The notes below the pieces were generated by a model. The model ran no database searches, was not told the DNA's origin, and saw nothing but the letters and a program-made list of their open reading frames with translations. Below, one piece after another: positions 15,112 through 22,709 of a stretch of 27,445 nt of DNA (position 1 is its first letter; each line of letters opens with the position of its first letter). Source of the stretch: CAZVIJ01 sp964626735. Lineage in GTDB: Bacteria > Patescibacteriota > Dojkabacteria > JAOAGR01. The stretch lies in contig CAZVIJ010000021.1 of NCBI GenBank assembly GCA_964626735.1, positions 1-27,445 of the forward strand, in the 5' to 3' direction. Position numbers and translations under genes: made by a program.

Positions 15112-16458
15112 TCAGTGCAGCCCGAAATACTTGAGGATCATGAGGGTATACGCTTCGGCTGTCCGCGGAATTGATTCGAGCACTACGTATTCGTTGTACG
15201 AATGCAGATTTTCTCCTTCAGGACCATGGACGACGACCGGTATTTTGTGTTCGTAGAGGTAATTCCCGATATGCGAGGCGCCGTGGACCGCAAGATCGGG
15301 CTTTTTGCGGTAGACAGTGTTGAGGCTTTCATATGCCGCGTTGATAAGGCTAATGTCTTCATCGAGCACATATCCCTCATGGCCAACGTCGTAAGAAAAA
15401 CTCGCCTTGAACTCCGGGTCTCTCGCGGATATTTCTTGGATAGTCGTTTTCAAGATTGTGTCGATGTCTTTTTTGGTGAGATCGGGGGTGGTGCGTACAT
15501 CGATTCTAACGGTACATTCGTCGGGAACGATATTGATCGCCTTGCCGCCTTCAATTAACGCAGGCGTAATACGCGAGCCGAACCAGAAGAGCTTGCTCTC
15601 GGACTTCGGCAGCTTGACGTCCGCGAGCTTGTCGAGGAAGGTCGCCATTTTTTGGATCGCGTTAATGCCAGGACGATGTCTGCTGCCGGTATGGGCGGTA
15701 GCCCCTTTCGTGGTGATGGTGTAGCGGTGATAGCCGCGCGCGCCGATACCGATTTCGTATTCGTCGCCGGCATAACCGATGATGCCGCCATCGACATCGA
15801 GACCATGCTCGATAGCCAGGTGCATTCCCCGATAGGTACCGTTATGCTCTCCGCCGTCGAAAACCAGCTCGATGCGTACATCGTCTTCATCCACCAATTC
15901 CTTGAGGCACATGATCGCGTAAATCATGGCGACCATGCCGGCGCGGCAATCTGCAGCTCCCCGGCCATACAGCCTTCCTTGCTTGACGACGCCGTCAAAG
16001 GGAGGATGATCCCATTTAGCGAGGTCTCCCGTAGGCGTCGTATCCAAGGGGCAGTCGAGCAGGAGTCCTTTCTTGGCGAAACCGAACGTGCCGTGAACGA
16101 CGGTGGCGTCGGTCGTGCCGTACACCCGAGAACGTATGCCCATTTTGTCGAGCGCCTTCTTTACGGCCTTGCCCATGGTTTCTTGTTCAGCCGGCTCATT
16201 CATTTGCGAAGGGAGGGAGACGAGTTTTTGGAGGAGCGTCGTCATATCCGATGCATGGGATTTGTGGAATCTCCTGACTTTATCTTCCAGGTTAAAGGAT
16301 TTGTGCTTGAGATATTTGTCGAGTTCTTCTTCGGTTATGAGATACTGGCGGCCGACGCGTTCCGATACGAGCTTGCCGCTCTTTATCTCGCGTTGGATCG
16401 TGCGCGTACTGACCTTGAGTACTTTAGCGACATCTTTTATCGATAGTTTCTTATTCAT
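15112..16458 (-). CDS. Winged HTH fused to M20-type metallopeptidase-like domain
   Basis: Residues 4-50 form an excisionase/MerR-type winged helix (SIKDVAKVLKVSTRTIQREI, then VGRQYLITEEELDKYL), as in the HTH_17 family. Residues about 70-448 follow the M20 peptidase/deacylase fold: LLLDCPLDTTP (132-142), GRGAADCRAG (165-174), the dimerisation-domain His in GATAHTGS (252-259), and LHSYNEYV (418-425). Several metal-site positions differ from the family: the His of HxD is Pro137, and the Glu-Glu pair is Glu204-His205. Asp139, Asp170 and His419 are kept. It may be an altered enzyme or a ligand sensor on a DNA-binding domain. I start at ATG 16458 (MNKKLS); the frame is open 54 bases further up. It is divergent from the HIT gene and shares its promoter region. 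Confidence 0.85.
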   Translation of the reverse strand: MNKKLSIKDVAKVLKVSTRTIQREIKSGKLVSERVGRQYLITEEELDKYLKHKSFNLEDKVRRFHKSHASDMTTLLQKLVSLPSQMNEPAEQETMGKAVKKALDKMGIRSRVYGTTDATVVHGTFGFAKKGLLLDCPLDTTPTGDLAKWDHPPFDGVVKQGRLYGRGAADCRAGMVAMIYAIMCLKELVDEDDVRIELVFDGGEHNGTYRGMHLAIEHGLDVDGGIIGYAGDEYEIGIGARGYHRYTITTKGATAHTGSRHRPGINAIQKMATFLDKLADVKLPKSESKLFWFGSRITPALIEGGKAINIVPDECTVRIDVRTTPDLTKKDIDTILKTTIQEISARDPEFKASFSYDVGHEGYVLDEDISLINAAYESLNTVYRKKPDLAVHGASHIGNYLYEHKIPVVVHGPEGENLHSYNEYVVLESIPRTAEAYTLMILKYFGLH

Positions 16459-16505
16459 AGATGTGTACTGTGGCGCTAGTGTATGGTAAAGCCTCGCCAC
16501 TGATA

Positions 16506-16535
16506 TTGTCAAATGTTTGTCGCTTGTGTCATAAT
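16506..16535 (+). promoter_or_regulatory. Promoter of the HIT gene, with overlapping opposite -35
   Basis: TTGTCA (16506-16511), 18 bases, CATAAT (16530-16535) preceded by TGT, then 6 bases to ATG. On the minus strand the same bases read TTGACA, a good -35 for the divergent M20 gene, although its -10 is unclear. Confidence 0.6.
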
Positions 16536-16541
16536 CCTCGT

Positions 16542-16943
16542 ATGAAAGAAACCGTATTCACCAAGATCGCAAATAAGGAATTACCAGCATATATATTGGC
16601 GGAAAGCGATAAATACATGGCATTCCTCGATATCCAGCCTTCGGTTAAGGGGCAGACTTTGGTAATCCCAAAGGAATGGAAAGATTCCTACCTTTTGAAC
16701 AACGAGCCGGAGTTTATAGCCGAGTTTTTCGAATTCGTGCAGGAAGTGGGGAAAAAGCTCGATGATATCCTCGGAGCCGAGCGATGCGTGATTATGTTCG
16801 AAGGCTATGGCGTCGACCACCTCCATGCGAAGCTCTATCCGATGTTCTCCAAAGAGCAGGCGTTTGCATTTACGCCGAGGGAGAAGATCGAGTTCGACGA
16901 GGAGTTTGCAAAGGAGCTGGTCGAGAAGTTCCACGCTGAGTAG
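16542..16943 (+). CDS. HIT-family hydrolase-like protein
   Basis: A 133-residue protein of the histidine triad superfamily, which hydrolyses or transfers nucleotides from phosphoramidate and related substrates. The N-terminal part has the family pattern (FTKIANKELPAYILAES, then FLDIQPSVKGQTLVIPK). The triad region is DHLHAKLYP (residues 92-100): the first and middle His (93, 95) are present, the middle one being the usual nucleophile, but the third position is Lys97, as in some HIT branches with an HxHxK form. The start is ATG 16542, 6 bases after the -10 box; the frame extends upstream but would cross the promoter. A bidirectional terminator follows. Substrate unknown. Confidence 0.9.
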   Translation: MKETVFTKIANKELPAYILAESDKYMAFLDIQPSVKGQTLVIPKEWKDSYLLNNEPEFIAEFFEFVQEVGKKLDDILGAERCVIMFEGYGVDHLHAKLYPMFSKEQAFAFTPREKIEFDEEFAKELVEKFHAE

Positions 16944-16963
16944 GCAAGAAAGTAATCAACAAA

Positions 16964-16987
16964 AAAAGCGCCGTTGTCGGCGCTTTT
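16964..16987. terminator. Bidirectional terminator between HIT gene and rpsG
   Basis: A 10-bp perfect stem (AAAAGCGCCG and its complement, loop TTGT) is flanked by A and T runs, so it can end both convergent transcripts. Confidence 0.9.
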
Positions 16988-17004
16988 GCGTGTTTCTAAC
17001 GATC

Positions 17005-17469
17005 TTACCGGAAGTGGGAGAAAGCCTTGTTCGCTTCTGCCATTCGGTGAGTATCTTCGCGCTTCTTGATAACGTCTCCCTGGTCGGTTAACGCATCGGT
17101 CATTTCCTTCACGAGGTCTTCGATGATCGGAGCGCCTTTTCTCTTTCGTGCCGCTTCGAGCAACCATCGCATGGAAATAATCAGGCCTCGATCCCGCTCA
17201 ACGGGGGTAGGCACCTGGAAGTTTGAACCACCTACGCGTCGAGCCTTGAGGACAACGGTAGGTCGGATTTTGTCCAAAACCGCTTCGAATACCTCGAGTC
17301 CCGGCTTGCCTTGCTCTTGTTCGAGACTTTGCTTAGTTGTGTAAACGATTTTTCGAGCCAGGTTCTTTTTCCCGTTTTTCATAACGAGATTGGTGAACTT
17401 AGCTACGAGCACCGATCCGTAAACCGGATCAGGAGCTACTACTCTTGATTTAGCTTTTTTGCCTCTCAT
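17005..17469 (-). CDS. rpsG: Small ribosomal subunit protein uS7
   Basis: Full-length S7 (154 aa; usual bacterial length about 156). It binds the 3' major domain of 16S rRNA and lies at the mRNA exit and E site. Recognisable family segments are DPVYGSVLVAKFTNLVMKNGKK near the N-terminus, IRPTVVLKARRVGGSNFQVP in the middle and RWLLEAARKRKG. In most bacteria it sits in the str operon between rpsL and fusA; here it is a single gene between convergent and divergent orphans. It has a leader of about 95 bases. AGGACAGG lies about 11-18 bases before the ATG and may serve as a distant Shine-Dalgarno. Confidence 0.97.
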   Translation of the reverse strand: MRGKKAKSRVVAPDPVYGSVLVAKFTNLVMKNGKKNLARKIVYTTKQSLEQEQGKPGLEVFEAVLDKIRPTVVLKARRVGGSNFQVPTPVERDRGLIISMRWLLEAARKRKGAPIIEDLVKEMTDALTDQGDVIKKREDTHRMAEANKAFSHFR

Positions 17470-17528
17470 TTGATATTTAACCTGTCCTGTACTGACGCAT
17501 AATGCATTTCGCTTACTGAGTACAGCTT

Positions 17529-17551
17529 TTCCCCCGGAAAACCATGGGGAA
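17529..17551 (-). promoter_or_regulatory. Possible hairpin in the rpsG leader
   Basis: TTCCCC (17529-17534) and GGGGAA (17546-17551) can pair around an 11-base loop within the leader. Ribosomal proteins, S7 included, often regulate their own mRNA, but the match to any known S7 site is not shown by the sequence. Confidence 0.25.
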
Positions 17552-17568
17552 CTTCAGCGGAATGGACG

Positions 17569-17574
17569 ATTATA
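17569..17574 (-). promoter_or_regulatory. -10 box of rpsG
   Basis: TATAAT on the minus strand about 100 bases before the rpsG ATG; the -35 is weak. Confidence 0.45.
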
Positions 17575-17604
17575 CTATCCAAGGCAGTTTTATGCCAGGC
17601 GAGG

Positions 17605-18168
17605 CTAGCGGCCCACGATCTCCTCCCTCGGAACTGCCGTCGTGCGCGAGAAAGCAAGCGTAATATCCGCATCGCCGCATATGCCGTCGAGCGCTCGACT
17701 CAAGACGGTCGCATCACCAGTATAGCGGTAATCGGTTATGGCCTGCCTGAAAGGGTTGGCGGTTGTCGGTTCCCATAATTGCCTGAAGGCATCGTTTAGC
17801 GACAGTACCACCATCGTCGGCTTCTCGCCCAGCCATATGACGCGCCGCTGCTGTTTTCTTTGGTATCCCTCGGAAGTATTCGGAGCTAAGTCCCAAGCGC
17901 CAGCAAACAATTCTTCCTCTTGGCGCTGATCCCAAATGGCGAGGAAAATGTTTTGCGATCCGTACGCTTCAATATCCAATACCGACCGGTGGTTGTTCAG
18001 CTGAAGCTTTACTTTTGCGTATTCGGAAAGTAATGCTCCCGTCATATCTTTGCCGCGAAGTTTTTCTTCTGCCGAAAGGAAGAGCTCGTACGTCCTTCCT
18101 CTGGTGGCGCGATATTCGCCGTTGGAGCGGGGAGATGTATAGAAGAATGGAGAATGCGATCTGACCAT
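17605..18168 (-). CDS. Orphan protein of unknown function (187 aa)
   Basis: Family not recognised. The frame is open to 18237 but I start at the ATG at 18168 (MVRSHSPFFY), 5 bases after an extended -10 (TGG-TACAAT); the longer form would run into the divergent Nudix gene. The product is soluble, slightly basic, with Trp-containing segments (LAIWDQRQEEELFAGAWDL) and no membrane span. It is divergent from the Nudix fusion gene with 62 bases between the two ATGs, so both promoters are packed together. Function unknown. Confidence 0.55.
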   Translation of the reverse strand: MVRSHSPFFYTSPRSNGEYRATRGRTYELFLSAEEKLRGKDMTGALLSEYAKVKLQLNNHRSVLDIEAYGSQNIFLAIWDQRQEEELFAGAWDLAPNTSEGYQRKQQRRVIWLGEKPTMVVLSLNDAFRQLWEPTTANPFRQAITDYRYTGDATVLSRALDGICGDADITLAFSRTTAVPREEIVGR

Positions 18169-18173
18169 ACGGT

Positions 18174-18182
18174 ATTGTACCA
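18174..18182 (-). promoter_or_regulatory. Extended -10 promoter of the 17605-18168 gene
   Basis: TGG-TACAAT on the minus strand, 5 bases before ATG. The box lies in a palindrome GGTA-TTG-TACC. Confidence 0.5.
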
Positions 18183-18215
18183 ATTTCCGGCTCGCAAAAC
18201 GTAATGGAATAATTT

Positions 18216-18224
18216 TGGCATAAT
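18216..18224 (+). promoter_or_regulatory. Extended -10 promoter of the Nudix fusion gene
   Basis: TGG-CATAAT, six bases (TACGGT), ATG at 18231. Leaderless arrangement. Confidence 0.55.
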
Positions 18225-18230
18225 TACGGT

Positions 18231-19514
18231 ATGTCACGCATTACCATCGTCAACGAACAAGATGAAGTTATCGGCTCGAAAGAACGGGATGAGATCGCGT
18301 CTGAGGATATCTATCGCGTTTCAGCGCTGTACGTCGAGGATAAAGACGGTAATATCCTGATGGCGAAGCGGGCAACGACCAAAAAGCATAATCCCGGTGC
18401 TTGGCAGAACGCCGTTGCCGGTACGGTAGAAGAAGGAGAATCGTACGGCCGGAATATCATTAAGGAAGCTGCGGAAGAGATTGGTATCGAGTTCGACCAT
18501 TTGCTTGTCGCCCATAAGGAGTTTCGGGATGGTGAACACAAGTTCTTCTGCCAATGGTATTTCGCGATCATCGATCAGACAGGCGATGCGCTAAAGCGGC
18601 AAGAAAGCGAAGTCGAGGAGTTGAAGTGGTTTACACCCGAAGAGTTCAAGGCGGAATTCAAACGCGCTCGGGAAAACTTTACCGGCGATTTGCTTTCTGT
18701 ATACGAGCGGATGCAGGAGCTCAAGCTGCTAGGCCATCCGAAAACGTATATCGTGAAAAACTCCTCGGACGAGCTGCTTGATGTGCTTATCGAAGGAAAT
18801 CCCGAGAGCGAAAACCTATTGCTGTTCGTCCACGGATTCGGGACGAATAAAGACGAAGGCGGAAATTTATTTGTCGATATAGCGCAAGTTTTTTCCGACG
18901 ACTTTCAGATCGTCAGATTCGATTTCAGCGGATACAACCTAAGCGAAGGTAAACCGGAAGAAGGTTCGCTCACTAAGTATGCTCGCGATTTGCAGTCGGT
19001 TTGGAACTTCATCGATGATCGGTTCCACGGGAAAAGTCGTTATATCATTGCGCATTCGCTTGGTACCTTCGTGACGTCGCTCGCAAGCCTCGATGGAATA
19101 GAAAAAGCGGTTTTCACCGGTATCCCGAACGCGGATACCGTGATGATGGTGCATCGCATTCAAGAGCGCATTCGCGAGAAAGGCGGTGTCGTCAAAACAA
19201 ACGGCATCAGCATATATCCCCGATCGAGCGGGCAGGTGTATAAAGTGGGAGCCGAATTTTGGAATTCGCTCATGCAGTTCCACCCGATAGATTCGATTTC
19301 GCGTGTCGCCCACAAAACGAAGCTCATGATCATCAGGCCGCTTGAGGATGAGATCGTCGGAAACGAATTCGTCGAGGAATATAAAGAAATACCGTGGCTC
19401 TCGCTTGTCGAGATTCACGGCGACCATAACTTCACGAAACTCGATGACCGCGAGTATCTTATTTACAAGATCGCTTCGTTCTTCGGCGTAAATCTCTCGA
19501 CCGAATACAAATGA
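18231..19514 (+). CDS. Nudix hydrolase fused to alpha/beta hydrolase
   Basis: Residues 1-165 are a Nudix domain of the IDI/YfcD-like type (opening IVNEQDEVIGSKERDEI). The Nudix box spans 64-86: Gly64, Glu70, then KEAAEEIGI, with Lys78 in place of the usual Arg and the metal-binding Glu82-Glu83 intact. Residues about 172-420 are an alpha/beta hydrolase with oxyanion-hole HGFG (201-204), nucleophile elbow AHSLG (Ser276), an acid in RPLEDE (Asp373) and the catalytic His in HGDHNF (His399). All catalytic residues are thus present in both halves. The pair could act on linked substrates, for example cleaving a diphosphate and then an ester, but the substrate is not visible. It abuts the convergent gene at 19515 with no gap. 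The stop is TGA. Confidence 0.88.
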   Translation: MSRITIVNEQDEVIGSKERDEIASEDIYRVSALYVEDKDGNILMAKRATTKKHNPGAWQNAVAGTVEEGESYGRNIIKEAAEEIGIEFDHLLVAHKEFRDGEHKFFCQWYFAIIDQTGDALKRQESEVEELKWFTPEEFKAEFKRARENFTGDLLSVYERMQELKLLGHPKTYIVKNSSDELLDVLIEGNPESENLLLFVHGFGTNKDEGGNLFVDIAQVFSDDFQIVRFDFSGYNLSEGKPEEGSLTKYARDLQSVWNFIDDRFHGKSRYIIAHSLGTFVTSLASLDGIEKAVFTGIPNADTVMMVHRIQERIREKGGVVKTNGISIYPRSSGQVYKVGAEFWNSLMQFHPIDSISRVAHKTKLMIIRPLEDEIVGNEFVEEYKEIPWLSLVEIHGDHNFTKLDDREYLIYKIASFFGVNLSTEYK

Positions 19515-20207
19515 TTACTCGGACCATACCCTCGTTATGAGGACGTTGACCGGCAATGCAGCTCTCGCAATCGCGAGTGCGCCGATTAGCGGGTAGGGAC
19601 CATTGCCCAGGCGGTACGATTCTATCCCTTCGCCGATCGCGTCGCGGAACTCCTCCGAGGTACGCAGCACATCGAAGTCATCGTTAAAACCCGCTACGAT
19701 AACTGCTGGCAATTGTTGTGCGCGAAGCAGCGTATTTTGCTCGAGGTAATGTCGTAAGTAAGTTTGGACGCAATACGCGGCCTCGTTTCGGTAATACGTT
19801 TTAGGCACTTCTCGAGAAAATGTCGTGGTCATGAGGCTCCAGAGGACAGGGGATACCGGGTGGGCGGGTTCTCCATATATTCCGACGAACGGGAACGGTG
19901 CGCCGGAAACTTCTACTGTCAATTGGTTCGTATCCTGATTCGCCCACAGTCGTTGCATCAAGAACTGTTCCATCTCGTTGCCGCCGTTGCCGTGTTCAAC
20001 AAGTTCGTTTACTGTTTGCCCCAAGTATTCTTGAAGTCCAACAACATTTCCGGAAATCAGAATATCTTTATCCCTAAACGTTTTAGGACGGCCATAAAAT
20101 CCAAGATAATCGAATAACCGAGTAGTTCCCCATTCCGCGGGTATCTCGTCGATGCTCGGCTGATGCTCGCCTAAGAATAATATCGGTCTATCTGCAAAAA
20201 TTGCCAT
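19515..20207 (-). CDS. Orphan protein of unknown function (230 aa)
   Basis: Soluble protein; no family recognised. Residues 1-10 (AIFADRPILF) and 90-115 (LTVEVSGAPFPFVGIYG) look like beta strands, and the C-terminal part is helical with a hydrophobic end (PLIGALAIARAALPVNVLITRVW) that is more like a buried strand-helix pair than a membrane span. Its stop codon directly adjoins the stop of the Nudix fusion gene. It starts 6 bases after a TATAAT box. The next orphan gene upstream lies on the same strand 49 bases away, but the -10 box suggests separate transcription. Confidence 0.6.
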   Translation of the reverse strand: MAIFADRPILFLGEHQPSIDEIPAEWGTTRLFDYLGFYGRPKTFRDKDILISGNVVGLQEYLGQTVNELVEHGNGGNEMEQFLMQRLWANQDTNQLTVEVSGAPFPFVGIYGEPAHPVSPVLWSLMTTTFSREVPKTYYRNEAAYCVQTYLRHYLEQNTLLRAQQLPAVIVAGFNDDFDVLRTSEEFRDAIGEGIESYRLGNGPYPLIGALAIARAALPVNVLITRVWSE

Positions 20208-20213
20208 GCAGAG

Positions 20214-20219
20214 ATTATA
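20214..20219 (-). promoter_or_regulatory. -10 box of the 19515-20207 gene
   Basis: TATAAT on the minus strand, six bases (CTCTGC), ATG. Confidence 0.55.
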
Positions 20220-20256
20220 CTATACAACTGCAATACCGTTCGGTATGTATCTGGAT

Positions 20257-20913
20257 TTAGCGTAGATCGGGGACTAGCCGATGAATTTGTAAGATACTGC
20301 CCGATGCCTCTGCCGTTTCCAACAAGAAGCCTTTAAGAGCACGGGAATTGCCGGTCACCCTAAAGAGATCAAGTTCATGCATGAACCTGGCTCCTACATA
20401 CTCGTCCTGCTCAAGACGCGCGACCGATCCGATAAGCGATTGGACAAGAAGAACCGGTTGGCTGTGCAACGTAATTACCGGTTGCGCTTCGAATATTTGG
20501 ACCGTTGAACGTAATGCGAGTGGGCTTTGTCGTTTGCCGTACCAGCTTCCTACATGCACTTTGGCGAATTCTATTGGGCGGTTGCTTTGCTCAAACCCCG
20601 TCCGTAACAGTAATTCAGGTTGACGTGTTGATCGCGCCAAAACTTCTATTTGCTCTCCCGGCATCTCTTCCGGCTCAATAGCACCAAATTCCCGGGCCAT
20701 CGCAATCATCGTTGCCGGGTACAGTAACAGCCCGGCAACGGCATAGAGGTTCGGGCTTGGTGGGAATGCCGGATATACTAAACGATTGATATCGTTATCG
20801 GGAACGCGATGACGAGTATCTGCCAAGGCTGCGATAAGCTGCTCGCCATGAGAGGTAACGCCGACAGCCCCCGAGATGTTTTGTCCGATAAAGCAAAATT
20901 TTTCGTGGATCAT
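20257..20913 (-). CDS. Orphan protein of unknown function (218 aa)
   Basis: No family recognised. The middle has a hydrophobic run (NLYAVAGLLLYPATMIAMA, about residues 54-72) that could be a single membrane span or a buried helix. The C-terminal half is rich in beta-type segments (STVQIFEAQPVITLHSQPVLLVQ). The ATG at 20913 lies 9 bases after a TAATAT box, the loosest fit of the leaderless set. It sits just downstream of the proS terminator on the same strand. Function unknown. Confidence 0.6.
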   Translation of the reverse strand: MIHEKFCFIGQNISGAVGVTSHGEQLIAALADTRHRVPDNDINRLVYPAFPPSPNLYAVAGLLLYPATMIAMAREFGAIEPEEMPGEQIEVLARSTRQPELLLRTGFEQSNRPIEFAKVHVGSWYGKRQSPLALRSTVQIFEAQPVITLHSQPVLLVQSLIGSVARLEQDEYVGARFMHELDLFRVTGNSRALKGFLLETAEASGSILQIHRLVPDLR

Positions 20914-20922
20914 ATACTGGAT

Positions 20923-20928
20923 ATATTA
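20923..20928 (-). promoter_or_regulatory. Possible -10 box of the 20257-20913 gene
   Basis: TAATAT on the minus strand, 9 bases before the ATG. Confidence 0.35.
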
Positions 20929-20954
20929 TTCTTCTACGGTCGTGGCAGTTTACA

Positions 20955-20984
20955 TAAAAAGAGGCTGTCGTTAAACAGCCTCTT
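20955..20984 (-). terminator. Rho-independent terminator of proS
   Basis: A perfect 10-bp stem (AAGAGGCTGT and its complement, 6-base loop) lies 18 bases after the proS stop and is followed by a T run on the minus strand. Confidence 0.92.
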
Positions 20985-21002
20985 GAATAAACTATCTGCT
21001 TC

Positions 21003-22709
21003 CTACAGCAACTCCTTGATTGCATCGAGCAATGCTTCGCGCGAAACGATCTTCGAATCGCTTTGATCGCGACGTTTGATTTCTATTCCTCCATTTTGTT
21101 TGCTCTTGTCGCTCAGTACGAGTCTAATAGGATTGCCGATTAAATCGGCATCGGCAAACTTCGCTCCGATGCTTACGTCCTCTCGATCGTCCCACAGTAC
21201 TTCGTAGCCGTTCGACTCGAGTTCTTTCACGATTTCCGCAGCTTCTTCGACATATTTGTCTGCGATCGTTACGAGGTGTACGTCGAATGGGGCAATATCT
21301 TTCGGCCAAATAATTCCCTTGTCGTCATGATGGGACTCGACCGAAATTGCCATCGCGCGCTCGACGCCGATACCGTATGCGCCCATGTACATAAGCTTGC
21401 GGCTTCCGTCTTTGTCGATGAAGAAGCCATCATGGTGCTTGGTGTAGAAGTGGTCGTACTTGAAGATATGTCCGAATTCTACTGTCTGGATGAGCCGCAG
21501 CGTTCCGCCGCAAATCGAGCAGGTTGCTCCATCGTGCGGTTCGGCGATATCTCCGACGATATCCGCCGAGAAATCCCTTCCGTAATTCACGTTGATTGGG
21601 TCTTGCGTATCGGTTTTGTATCCGCCATATAGATTTCTCGCTTGCGTTACGCCGATATCGACGACGTACACGATTCTGTCCCTATGCTCGTCGTATCCCC
21701 ACGAATGGAGGAAGCCGTGTTTCGAGCCGATTGAAGCCAGATCCTCGTCGGTTGCGAGCTCGAGTTCGCCTTTGCCGACGATCGCTTCGAGCTTTTTGCT
21801 GTTCACTTCGAGGTTTCCCGTTACGGTTGCAATAATCAGCGTTCCGTCCGAGGCCTTGTAGAGTACGTTCTTGATAAACCGGTCGAGGGGAAGATTGTAG
21901 TGCGCTTGAAGCTGCTTCATATTGGCAACTTCGTACGGGAGATCGACCATCTGGAACTCTTTCATCTCCTCGCCGGCATTGGATATCTCGCGGACGAACT
22001 CCGATTTCTCAACGTTTGCAGCATAGTCGCACTTCTCGCATTTGACGATGTGGTCTTCGCCAGCTTCGCACGGTATCTGGAACTCATGGCAGTAATCTCC
22101 GCCTAATGCGCCGCTATCGGCGATGCAGGGATAGTACTCGAGGCCCAGCCGTTCGCAGATCCTGCTGTACGCGGCTTTGAAGGCATTGTAGGTGACCATG
22201 AAATCTTCCTCGGTTGAGTTGTAGGAGTATGCGTCTTTCATGACGAATTCGCGCACCCTGATTAGTCCGCTTTTTGGACGGGTTTCATCCCTGAACTTTG
22301 CGATAAACTGGTGTACGACAATAGGGAGGTCCTTATACGTAGGTGCCGTATCGACGACCATTTCCGTTACGACGCCTTCTCCTGTAGCCGATAGGGCAAA
22401 TTCGGCGCCGCGTGCATCTTCGATTTTCATCAGCGCCGAGCCCCAAGCGGAGTCCCGGTTTGTCTTCTTCCAAATTTCGATCGGTTGAAGATACGGAATG
22501 GACATGCGTTGTGAGCCGATTGCGTTCATTTCTTCATCGATCAGGTCGATGACTTTTTGGAACACGCGGAATCCGAGCGGCAAGAGTTCATATCTTCCCG
22601 CAGCGAGCTCCCGAATAAAGCCGCCTCTATATAATAATTTGTGCGATATCGCGGTTGTGCCTCTTTTGGCATCGCGAACCGTTTTTCCGAATAGTCTTGA
22701 GTAGAGCAT
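21003..22709 (-). CDS. proS: Prolyl-tRNA synthetase (bacterial type)
   Basis: Class II synthetase that charges tRNA-Pro. The 568 residues match the bacterial (E. coli-like) form of about 570. Motif 2 is FRDE (139-142) followed by REFVMKDAYSY, and motif 3 is GIGVER (446-451). Between them lies the INS editing domain (about 255-390, with VNSKKLE near 303-309), which deacylates Ala-tRNA-Pro. Two CxxC pairs (Cys224/227 and Cys397/400) flank the insert and may bind zinc together. The anticodon-binding domain occupies about 475-568. Expression is controlled by a proline T-box leader; the terminator of that leader ends about 205 bases before this ATG, and the space between holds a tandem repeat. Confidence 0.97.
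   Translation of the reverse strand: MLYSRLFGKTVRDAKRGTTAISHKLLYRGGFIRELAAGRYELLPLGFRVFQKVIDLIDEEMNAIGSQRMSIPYLQPIEIWKKTNRDSAWGSALMKIEDARGAEFALSATGEGVVTEMVVDTAPTYKDLPIVVHQFIAKFRDETRPKSGLIRVREFVMKDAYSYNSTEEDFMVTYNAFKAAYSRICERLGLEYYPCIADSGALGGDYCHEFQIPCEAGEDHIVKCEKCDYAANVEKSEFVREISNAGEEMKEFQMVDLPYEVANMKQLQAHYNLPLDRFIKNVLYKASDGTLIIATVTGNLEVNSKKLEAIVGKGELELATDEDLASIGSKHGFLHSWGYDEHRDRIVYVVDIGVTQARNLYGGYKTDTQDPINVNYGRDFSADIVGDIAEPHDGATCSICGGTLRLIQTVEFGHIFKYDHFYTKHHDGFFIDKDGSRKLMYMGAYGIGVERAMAISVESHHDDKGIIWPKDIAPFDVHLVTIADKYVEEAAEIVKELESNGYEVLWDDREDVSIGAKFADADLIGNPIRLVLSDKSKQNGGIEIKRRDQSDSKIVSREALLDAIKELL

Noticed and set aside
7000..19514. UGA recoded to glycine as in some CPR lineages
   Set aside because: Genes ending at 7052 and 19514 stop at TGA at sensible family or intergenic positions, and conserved genes contain no in-frame TGA.
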